Position numbers and translations under genes: made by a program. This document shows, piece after piece, positions 22,901 through 31,100 of a DNA stretch of 36,943 bases (position 1 is its first letter; the number at the start of each line of letters is the position of its first letter). This DNA is from a virus. The stretch covers positions 1 to 36,943 of IMG/VR virus record IMGVR_UViG_3300034106_002197, one strand, 5' to 3'. The notes below the pieces were generated by a model. It searched no databases. It worked only from the letters and a program-made list of their open reading frames with translations, and had not been told where the DNA came from.

Positions 22901-23536
22901 ATAGTATTTGATTCTGGTTATGGATATGAACGATTTGATATATCATCTTTTGCACGAGAAAATGATCCCGAAGCTACGGTAGGATTAGTAAAAGCAGTCG
23001 TAGAGCGTCAGGGCAAAGGCGAAGGTTTCTATCAATATACAAAAGGTTTTTTAAGTCAAGATAAATATATACATGATGGTGATTTTTATCAAGATTATTC
23101 TTATGAATTAGTGAGTAGAGTGCCTTATGAGCGGTATTCAGAAATGCTTAAGAAGGTTCTTCATGTTGCTGGTACTAAGATGTTCCCAGCAACAGAAGTA
23201 GAAAGTAATATTTCGATACCAATAACCGCAAGTAAATCTATTGAATTGAGAACTTCATTTAATCCTACATCTAATGTAGATGTATCCATTGATTTTATTA
23301 GATTACCTAATGGAAATAACAGCGTTCTATTATTAGGAAATACTGATGTGGTTGTTTATGATGTTGATACTGGAAATACGGTTATAACTGGATTAGCTAA
23401 TTGCACTTCTTATTATGTTGCATATGCTAATTCTACTGGATTTAAATTATCTACTACGGCAAATGGTTCTAACATAGTGAATTTACAGAGTCCATTGCCA
23501 AATGAAGTTGGTCATGGCATTACTAATATTCTATAA
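19922..23536 (+). CDS. 7: gp7, baseplate wedge initiator, module-expanded
   Basis: 1204 residues (T4 gp7 has 1032) from a GTG with GAGAGGGA upstream. The conserved N-terminal core includes LIESQFPSFYREDG, FVKAYYEWLEQANNTLYHSR, KNALDFYRSKGTERSIDLFF and VRYPGDDVFKLSD. The conserved C-terminal core is GFYQYTKGFLSQDKYIHDG followed by YSYELVSRVPYERYSEMLK and KMFPATEVES. Between and after these lie beta-rich inserted modules, including three copies of a roughly 70-residue unit with GL.N...YYV and LSTTANGS marks. The last copy forms the extreme C terminus, after the expected end of the core. gp7 starts wedge assembly with gp10 and gp8 in T4. Confidence 0.88.
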   Translation: MKDIVTYISPLIESQFPSFYREDGQVFVTFVKAYYEWLEQANNTLYHSRRLLEYRDVDQTVDNFLIYFKEETLKNIQFDTATNKRLFIKNALDFYRSKGTERSIDLFFKLVYAQPASVRYPGDDVFKLSDNTWKIPLYIEVTETPYNAAFEGRQITGVNSGATAFVENYSVKKKINDQTDINGNKVRISKNIHVFFLSNLKGNFKYGEKVIHTGTTDPRNTPVITGSLNELEIIAGASDYVVGDIVTLTSNTGMNGKAYVSSVYNTTGQVQFKLLEGGWGYTTSPKIIIAEKTLQVNNVIVSNGALINPFIQFETFVQPKANIDFQGMSGTFQANDFIYNYYANNTLSGYGQIVTISISNTDTTTGNLYVSVVSGNLQSNARFYNSDNTIYANTVTYTDKTATANIVAFTTNNSLILSDIQNGVLVTKGEQVYQSNSTVEWANATVQTVSRAGSNLVVEISNTQGAFLSNQRIRGRASSANALLSSYSTYIGINDSSTTSVASVTITANGANYSNGDVLSFTSTSGYGTYARVTTTAGGNISAVTIVRPGTGYLTTPSATIANSANQYFFNANTDVSNTTDFITISNHNFVNAQYVQYKVTASNTALSGLVNNTKYYVRTANSLGITVSTAPKGNVINITAGATENGHSFTAVVSGGYGAFFTPVLGSAIDYNNGLFLYGKTSNTTAYLTAAGQGSLASFQIASLDDEETVSLNSDFLYSNNVYGADYLNIVIDGSSNTALSGSNAYGFPANPAANLSSGTLQSLLAIDDFTIGSISLISQTNPGQDYNLDPLVTILEPVVYGYKKHDYILTTRESTASFLEGENLLFISRKAFDGKNDISSSFISITNNIWANGTIVTYSVDNGNTVIGGLANNFNYYVVQSNTSGLKLSTTANGSAIVLTPTATSQVGHYIQNGSYSKLGLIKSIIDENTLQVTRTSMFGEIPEYANSYAKGETSSFISMITVAGKDKTFSGLNAEVSANVVTANGAVGSLIVFDSGYGYERFDISSFARENDPEATVGLVKAVVERQGKGEGFYQYTKGFLSQDKYIHDGDFYQDYSYELVSRVPYERYSEMLKKVLHVAGTKMFPATEVESNISIPITASKSIELRTSFNPTSNVDVSIDFIRLPNGNNSVLLLGNTDVVVYDVDTGNTVITGLANCTSYYVAYANSTGFKLSTTANGSNIVNLQSPLPNEVGHGITNIL
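21662..21871 (+). repeat. gp7 repeat module, copy 1
   Basis: About 70 codons of the GLVNNTKYYV type, with VSTAPKGN and ending GHSF. Same pattern as the copies at 22451 and 23294. DNA identity is low, so the duplication is old. Confidence 0.65.
22451..22660 (+). repeat. gp7 repeat module, copy 2
   Basis: About 70 codons with VDNGNTVIGGLANNFNYYV, LSTTANGSAI and terminal GHYI. It is most similar to copy 3. Confidence 0.7.
23294..23530 (+). repeat. gp7 repeat module, copy 3 at the C terminus
   Basis: About 79 codons with VDTGNTVITGLANCTSYYV, LSTTANGSNI and terminal GHGI. It ends two codons before the gp7 stop, so it is an appended tail rather than an internal insertion. Confidence 0.7.
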
Positions 23537-23547
23537 AAGAGAGTAAG

Positions 23548-26500
23548 ATGGCAAATAATAAGTTAATTACGAGTTATTTTAGACTGCACAACGTAAAGCA
23601 GTTCATAGAATCTATTAATGAACCTGCTAATACGATCTATTACGTTTTCGGCGGTAAGCCTACTCAATATAGCTTAGGCGATAATGTTATTGATGCTCCT
23701 AATGGTAGTGTTCAGAGTTTGAATACTACTGTATATGATGAAATGGTATTTGCCAAAAAGATCACCACTTCTGACGTTGCTGTAATGGCCCATCGTTTTA
23801 ATTGGACTACTGGCACTACATATGACATGTACGATAGTCAAGACGGCGCTTTAGAAGATAAACAGTTTTTTGCTGTATCTCCAGAAGGCGGTACATATTA
23901 CATTTATAAATGTCTCTTCAATAACAATGATAAACCAGCAACAAGTCAACCTCTCTTCAGCGCCACCGGTGCAGATGATGTCATATATGAAACCGCTGAT
24001 GGTTATATCTGGAAGTACATGTACAAAGTAGATGCTACTACTTTCAATAAGTTTTCTACTTCTCTTTATATGCCTATCGTTGTCGATGCAAACGTAACGT
24101 CTAATGCAATTTCTGGTGCAATCGATGTAATTAAGATTGAAACTGGTGGGTTATTCTACAATAACTATCTTTCCGGTTCTTTCACGACTGCTGACGTTAG
24201 ATATGGCGGTCTTCCATTAAAATACAGAATAGCGTCAGGTGATGCTTCCGCTACAAATGATTTTTATACAGGCTGCATCATTAAAATTATTACTGGTGTT
24301 GGTGTTGGGCAATATAGAAGAATTACAAGTTATACCACAGACGGCGAATATAAATTCATCTTTATCGATACGCCTTTCACTACTACTCCTACATCTTCTA
24401 CTTTTGAAATAACTCCAGAAGTAGTAGTTTATGGTGATGGAAGACAAACAACAAACGTGGCTGCCCGAGCATTAATTAATTCTTCTTCGTCGAATACCAT
24501 TTATAAAATCGATGTTTTAAATCGTGGAGCTGGTTACTTCATAGCTTCAGCCAATGCTTATGCGTCGCCAGTCGTTAGAGTCTCTAATACTGTAAACGAT
24601 GCAAGGTTACGGCCGATTATAGGACCAAGAGGTGGTCATGGTCATGATGTAGAAGGCGAGTTATATACGAACCATCTTGGAATAAGTGTTAAATTCTCTA
24701 ATAATGAAAATCAAACAATCTCAACTGACAATGATTTTAGAACTGTTGGCGTAATCAAAGATCCACGATTTAACAATGTCAAATTAAACTATGATTCTTT
24801 GAAAGGATCAGGATTTACTGATACGGAAGAAGTTGTTCAGTTAGACCTTAAACAACTTGGCGGTAGTGTTGGTGTTTCTTCTACAAGTAAAAATATAGTA
24901 GGTCTTGGAACACTTACAACGATTGGCATTAATTCAGCTGGTAATACTACATTTTCAAATTCTGATATCATTACAATCTCAAATGTAGCAGTAAATGCTA
25001 TCTGTAATTTAGTGTCAAATTCAACTGGTTATATTGCAAGTATCAGTGTAGTTTCTGCTGGATTTGGCTTTAGCGATCCTGTATCTCCAGTTATTTCGGT
25101 AGCAAATGCATCTGGTGGTAACGTTAGATATGTCAATTCAAATATAATCACTGAAACTACTGCTTCAGCAAACGGCAGAGGATATTCAAATGGTGATTAT
25201 GTAATCGTTTCAAGCACAAGTGCAACGATCAACGCTCAAGCTAATATTACTACCAATTCTATTGGCGGTATTACATCTTTGCTTATAACAAATAGTGGTA
25301 AAGGATTTAATCTAAACGAAATTGCAACTATTACTATCACCGCAAATGGAGTTGGTTATGATTCCACTGTTAACAATCAATTAGCATTTAGTGGTGGTGG
25401 TGGGACTGGAGCTATTGCAACATTCGTTAATACAGCCACTGGTGCAATTAGTAGTGTAACTTTAGTCAACCCTGGAACTGCATACACATCGACTCCTACT
25501 GCTAATGCTATCGGCATATCACCATCAGTGGTCGCAACCTTCTCAGTAAGAATGCAATCAAATGGTCTTTCTTTAATAATTGCTAACAGTTCTGGCGGTT
25601 ATTCCAATGGTGCTAAAGTGGTTAATGCTACAGTTGTTTCAAACGGTAGTGTTGGATTATATGCAAATACAGATTACATAGTTTTCCCAAGTCCTTCTGC
25701 TACGACTGGTAATGCATTTGCTAACGTATTTACTGCAGCAGATGGCAGCATGGCTCTAGCTCTTGTAAATGCTACTGTGACCACACTTGGCAATAATTTT
25801 GGATTTACGCTTGACCCAGCTGCAACTCTAACTCCATATGTTGCTAATTCTACTGGTGGTCGTGTAAGATATTTAAATTCTAATATTGTAAGTTCAATAG
25901 CTGTTTCAAATTCTGCTCCTGTTTATAGAATTGGTACAGTCACGATAACTGCTAATGGTCAGGACTACAATTCTACTAAAATTTTACGAGTTGATGTTGC
26001 TGACGGTGGTATTGGATACAATTCTATTGCAAATAACATATTGATCTTTACTGGTGGTGCTGGTTCTGGTGCTAATGCAACTTTCGTAAACAATAGCTTA
26101 GGATCTATTATTTCTGTTACAATGGTAGCAAACGGTACAGGTTACACTTCAATACCAACTATATCTACGAATGCTACTGCAAATGGTATCGGCGCAAATC
26201 TTGTCCCCGTATTAGCTAATTCAATAACGTTTACAAGCACATCTGGTGGATATGGCGCTATAGTATTCTTTACTAATAATGCTTCAGGTAATATTGCATC
26301 TATTGTAGTCGCTAATAACGGATTTAATTACACAGGAAATACAACTGCCACTATATCTGACCCCGTAGGAACTGGAGCAACATTTACTGTTGCTGCAAAT
26401 AGTGCAGGTATTTTATTTGCCACAAATGATATTCTTTATGTCACTAATGGTTCTGTGAACGCTGTCGCTAATATCGCGATTAATGCTACATCATTTATGA

Positions 26501-28167
26501 CGTCGCTTGATGTTACAAATAGTGGCAGCGGATTTAATTCATCTACGCTATTCATTTATGCAGCAAATTCAAGTGCCGGAAATACTGGAAATACAAGATA
26601 TTTCAATAATACGGCAATCCGAAATATTTCAGTAGTCAGTGGTGGTTATACTGGGTTCTGTAGTAACAGCGATGTATTGACGATCAGTAATGGCACTATA
26701 AATGGAACTGCAAACGTAGTTTCAAATACAGTCGGTGGATTGTCTACCATCAATCTGACGGTAAGTGGTCTTGGATTTGCCAATCATTCTTCATTAGTTA
26801 TGAAGTTGACTAATGCTACTGGTGGAGAAATTCGTTATCTAAATGATTATATTGTAAACTCACATTCTATAGCAGATGGTGGTTCTGGTTACAATAATAC
26901 TGACGTAGTTGTTATTACGACCACAGGCGCAATCAATGCTACTGCAAATATTGTAACTTCTACTACAGGTACTATCTCTGCCATTCAGTTTAATAATAGA
27001 GGCAAAGGTATTTTCCCATCGTATATTGCTAATGTAAACATTGTTGCTGGTGGTACTGGGTATTCTAATGCAGATACGATCGTATTCTGCGGCGGTGGAG
27101 GAACGGGCGCAAATGCAGTACTTCTTACAAATGCGACAGGCGGTATCGTCAGAGCTTATGTAGTCAGTGGTGGCATTAACTATGATTGTGCTCCTACTAT
27201 TACAGTAGCAAATTCATCTGGCGGAACAGCGAACGGCTCAAGCGCAAATCTTACATCAAGTATTGCGAAACCATCATATCTTAGAATTTATAATGCAAAT
27301 AATAATCCATCATCAGGTCAATTTGCAGATATATCATTTACTGTTTCTCTCTCTGCAAATGCTTCAGTTGATCTTGGTTATTCGCCAACGTTGGTGGCCA
27401 ATCTTGCAATAGCAGCAGATATACAAACTACACTCGGTGATAGTGCTAATCTATATTTTACGAGCACAACCGCGCCTAACGTTTCTATCAATCTAACTGG
27501 TCAAACGACATCATTTAGCAGTTCATTAGGTGCTGGCGATTATGTTTATTTACAGACAAGCGATAATCAAACGGATTTATTACAAGTTAATAGCGTAACG
27601 AACTCCTCACATTTGGTGCTAACATCTTTCCCAGCGTTTACATCAAATGCAGTAGCAATTTCTGCTGCAAATGTTCAAGCTGATGGAAATGTATTAGATA
27701 AAGCTGCCGGTTATATTCAAGTTACAAATGTAGTTGGATTCTTTACGCAAGCTAATATTGTATATGGATTATCGTCTCAATCATCTGGTAATGTTACTGC
27801 CATTTCGTTTAATGGAGTTTCTAAGACTGGATCTACTGTAAATCAGTTGTTCTATTATGGAATTACTTCTAAGACGGGAGATTTTCAAGAAGATGAAATA
27901 ATATATGCTTCTGGAGCTACTGCGTATTTCCATTCAGGTAATAGTTCTGCCATATATGTAACTAATCAGAATGGACTTTTTTATCCTGGAAATACCGTAA
28001 CAGGTAATACGAGTGGCGCAACAGCTGTGTTATCTTCAGGTAGTACATATAAATATGAAGGTGATTTCATTAGAGGATCTGGAGATGTTATTTACATCGA
28101 AAATATCGAACCCATCTCTCGCTCTAATACCCAATCAGAAACTATAAAACTTATAGTGGAGTTTTAG
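23548..28167 (+). CDS. 8: gp8, baseplate wedge subunit, giant repeat-expanded form
   Basis: 1539 residues against 334 in T4. Residues 1-440 hold the gp8 start: MANNKLITSYFRLHNVKQF, then YYVFGGKPTQY, MYDSQDGALEDKQFFAV, ETADGYIWKYMYKVDA and a Gly/His loop PRGGHGHDVEGELYTNHLG typical of gp8. The last 60 residues (YKYEGDFIRGSGDVIYIEN, then SETIKLIVEF) are the gp8 end. Between them lie about 1000 residues of beta-rich repeats with GGGGTGAN, RYLNSN, GYSN.D and ITNSGKGF marks. In T4, gp8 dimers hold wedge arms together; the insertion probably projects from the baseplate. AGAGAGTAAG is the ribosome site. Confidence 0.88.
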   Translation: MANNKLITSYFRLHNVKQFIESINEPANTIYYVFGGKPTQYSLGDNVIDAPNGSVQSLNTTVYDEMVFAKKITTSDVAVMAHRFNWTTGTTYDMYDSQDGALEDKQFFAVSPEGGTYYIYKCLFNNNDKPATSQPLFSATGADDVIYETADGYIWKYMYKVDATTFNKFSTSLYMPIVVDANVTSNAISGAIDVIKIETGGLFYNNYLSGSFTTADVRYGGLPLKYRIASGDASATNDFYTGCIIKIITGVGVGQYRRITSYTTDGEYKFIFIDTPFTTTPTSSTFEITPEVVVYGDGRQTTNVAARALINSSSSNTIYKIDVLNRGAGYFIASANAYASPVVRVSNTVNDARLRPIIGPRGGHGHDVEGELYTNHLGISVKFSNNENQTISTDNDFRTVGVIKDPRFNNVKLNYDSLKGSGFTDTEEVVQLDLKQLGGSVGVSSTSKNIVGLGTLTTIGINSAGNTTFSNSDIITISNVAVNAICNLVSNSTGYIASISVVSAGFGFSDPVSPVISVANASGGNVRYVNSNIITETTASANGRGYSNGDYVIVSSTSATINAQANITTNSIGGITSLLITNSGKGFNLNEIATITITANGVGYDSTVNNQLAFSGGGGTGAIATFVNTATGAISSVTLVNPGTAYTSTPTANAIGISPSVVATFSVRMQSNGLSLIIANSSGGYSNGAKVVNATVVSNGSVGLYANTDYIVFPSPSATTGNAFANVFTAADGSMALALVNATVTTLGNNFGFTLDPAATLTPYVANSTGGRVRYLNSNIVSSIAVSNSAPVYRIGTVTITANGQDYNSTKILRVDVADGGIGYNSIANNILIFTGGAGSGANATFVNNSLGSIISVTMVANGTGYTSIPTISTNATANGIGANLVPVLANSITFTSTSGGYGAIVFFTNNASGNIASIVVANNGFNYTGNTTATISDPVGTGATFTVAANSAGILFATNDILYVTNGSVNAVANIAINATSFMTSLDVTNSGSGFNSSTLFIYAANSSAGNTGNTRYFNNTAIRNISVVSGGYTGFCSNSDVLTISNGTINGTANVVSNTVGGLSTINLTVSGLGFANHSSLVMKLTNATGGEIRYLNDYIVNSHSIADGGSGYNNTDVVVITTTGAINATANIVTSTTGTISAIQFNNRGKGIFPSYIANVNIVAGGTGYSNADTIVFCGGGGTGANAVLLTNATGGIVRAYVVSGGINYDCAPTITVANSSGGTANGSSANLTSSIAKPSYLRIYNANNNPSSGQFADISFTVSLSANASVDLGYSPTLVANLAIAADIQTTLGDSANLYFTSTTAPNVSINLTGQTTSFSSSLGAGDYVYLQTSDNQTDLLQVNSVTNSSHLVLTSFPAFTSNAVAISAANVQADGNVLDKAAGYIQVTNVVGFFTQANIVYGLSSQSSGNVTAISFNGVSKTGSTVNQLFYYGITSKTGDFQEDEIIYASGATAYFHSGNSSAIYVTNQNGLFYPGNTVTGNTSGATAVLSSGSTYKYEGDFIRGSGDVIYIENIEPISRSNTQSETIKLIVEF
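24890..27270 (+). repeat. array of beta-rich modules inserted in gp8
   Basis: Two alternating unit types can be followed in the translation. RY(L/V/F)N marks fall near 25123, 25867, 26597 and 26833. Gly-rich GG(G/A)G(T/S)GA marks lie near 25391, 26052 and 27091. Units are diverged at DNA level. The region is Asn/Thr/Ala/Gly/Ser-rich and has almost no charged residues. Confidence 0.75.
28048..28055 (+). promoter_or_regulatory. possible late promoter (TATAAATA) before the DUF4815 gene
   Basis: Perfect consensus in the 3' end of gp8, about 115 bases before the start codon at 28172. It lies in coding sequence (YKYEG), so chance in AT-rich DNA cannot be excluded. Confidence 0.35.
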
Positions 28168-28171
28168 CTAA

Positions 28172-31100
28172 ATGCCAATTCAAACAGATCTTAATTCTTC
28201 TCCTTATTTTGATGATTACACTGAAAAATCAGATTATTATAAAGTACTATTTCGTCCAGGAGTAGCTGTTCAAGTTAGAGAGTTGAATCAACTTCAAACT
28301 CTTTTACAAAAACAAATTGAGACGTTTGGCGATAATGTTTTTAAGCGTGGTGCAGTCGTACATGGATGCAACTATCAATTTCATAAACCTCTTCCATATG
28401 TAAAAATCGGTGATTTACAGGTAGATGGAACTCCAGTAAATGTCAGCGCATTTAAAGGTTATTTAGCTAAAAACACTTCTAATTTAGTATCTCAAATAGT
28501 AGAAACATCAACGGGATTTGAAGCGACTGCTCCTGATTTGAATACTTTACACGTTAAATATTTAAATCATGGATCATCTGGAAAACTTACTGCCTATACT
28601 CCTGGCGAAGTATTGACCATTTATGATCCACAGCTTTCTATTCCTTCTACTATAATCAATGTAAAATCTTCTGGATTTAGTAATACAGACGTACCAGTAT
28701 TTTTAAGTGCTATTGAAGTTCAAAATAGTACTGGTGGTCAAAATTTCGTAAATGCAACAGGTCAAGCATGTACATTTTCTGTTGGTGAAGTGATTACACA
28801 AGATGTATCTGGTGCTTTAGCTGAAATTCGTGAAGTAAATGCTACCGCAAAAGCTAGTACGCTTATTTTAAAAATAAGACCGCTTGCTTCACAACTTCGA
28901 ATCGGTAACACTGATTCATGGTCTTTCTTAGAAGGTTATCAGTTTACATCTTCTTCATCTAAGATTTCTGCTAATCTAACTAATTCAATTGGTCAAGATG
29001 CAACTGGTACTATCGTTACAGACGTAAATGGTGGCATCATAGCGTGTGTTCCGGTTAATAAAGGAAAAGGTTATTATGTAGAACCTTATGTTACAGTAAA
29101 GTATTCTACGCCTAATACTAGTCCTTCTGCCAATTCTTTGATCGATGCATTATCGATCACTGCAGAAAACTATTTAGCTAAGTGCACAGTAAATGCAAGT
29201 CCTGATGCAATTGGATCTGGTCTTGGGTTTAGCGTAGGTGAAGGCACGCTTTATCAAAAAGGATATTTTACTCGCGTAGAGCCGCAGTTTATTGTAGTAG
29301 AAAAATATTCTACTCTATCTGAAAAAATAGTGTGCTTTCAAACGCAAGAAGAGATAGTTCAATATACAACAGACCAAACTCTTTTAGATAATGCAACTGG
29401 TACGTATAATATTAATGCTCCTGGTGCAAATAGATTAAAACTTACTCCTAAATTAGAAGCTCATAGTCCAGCAGAAGCAGCAGAGCTTGAAGATTGTGTT
29501 TCATTAGTGGAATTTAGACCTATTCCTGTTCCTCTTGCATTAGCAGAAAGAACTATTACAAATGTTACAGTTACAAATGTAACAAACGTAGCAAATAATA
29601 CATTCGTAACAAATGTTGATAATAGAGTTAATATAGCAAACAACACTTTTGTTACTCAAATTACTAATCCAACTATTGAAAAAACAATTAGTAGTGAAAA
29701 TGATCTTGGAAATTATGTTATTGATGAGTTCTTATTAAGTTCTCAATCATATTCCGCAAATAGCGGATTGGTTACAGGCCAATTTTTAGCGGTAATAGAT
29801 CCTGGTTTGGCACATATTGATAATCAACGTGTCAATTTACCAAATAAAACATATGTTGATATAGATTCTGCATACCAAACTACTACTAAAAATGTCACAC
29901 TATCATTAGATTATGGCAATTACATCATTATCAACGAACTTGGTGGTTATTTTAAATTTAGTGTAGGTGCTACTATCTCTCTTAGAGATACTGTCAAAAC
30001 TTATCTAACATCATATACTGGCGCTGCAATATCAGCCGCTGGATCTGAAATAGGCGTCGCGCGAATTAGATCCATTGTTTTAGATTCAGGCGTGCCAGGA
30101 ACTCCAACCGCAAAATATCGCTTATACTTATTTGATATAAGAATGAATATTGGCAAAAACTTTAGACAAGTTTTAAGCGTATTTTATGATGGAAGTGGTA
30201 CAAGCGATGGTATAGGTGATGTTGTATTTGATTCTACTGGAAGCAATGGACCATACAATCCAGCAAAAAGCTCATTGATTTTTGATTCTGGCACTAAACC
30301 AGTAAAAGCCGTAAGAAATATTTCTTACACATATAGAACGGTAAATGATACATTATCAATTGCTAATTCAGGAACTATATCAGTTTCAGTTGCTGCAAAT
30401 CCCGGAGAATTTTTTCCATACCCAACAACACTAAGTTCTACAAACAAAGTAGATATTCTTGTTGTTCCTTTAGCTAATGCTTATAGTGCAACTGACGGAA
30501 GTGGAACTGTAACCGCATCTTCTGGTGGTAATACTATTACTGGAACGTCTACAAAATTTGATACTGATTTTAGAGTAGGCGATTATATTCGGATTGCAAA
30601 TTCTACTGCCGGCGAAATAAAGAGAATTTTTGGTATTGCAAGTAATACTTCTTTGTCTGTTACTGGAACTATAGCAAATAGTTATACTGGTGTACCACCA
30701 AAGGTTACTTTAGCATTCCCACAATTTGTACCGATTGCATTTAATGATCGTGATTATAGAACTGTATCAATAAGTGCTAATACCACGATGGTAATTAACA
30801 TTGGTAATACTATTGGTACTTCGGTTTCAGCTGTAGTAACATATAATGTTCAAAGAACTACGCCTTCTATTTCTAAAACAGTTACAAGAAAATCATATGT
30901 TAAAATTAATACTAGCACCAATGTTGCAAATTCTATTGGTCCATGGTGCTTAGGTGTTCCAGACATTATTAGATTAAGAAACGTTTATCTTGGAAATAGT
31001 TCTGCTGTAACGACAAGCGACACTAATGTTACATCTAATTTTTATATCGATCATAATCAAAGAAAAGATTACTATGATGTAGGATTTCTATATAAGAAAT

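Noticed and set aside
23548-28167. Possible diversity-generating retroelement template or CRISPR-like array in the gp8 repeats
   Set aside because: The units are diverged protein modules of variable spacing. There is no reverse transcriptase, no A-specific variable/template pair and no identical spaced repeats in the window.
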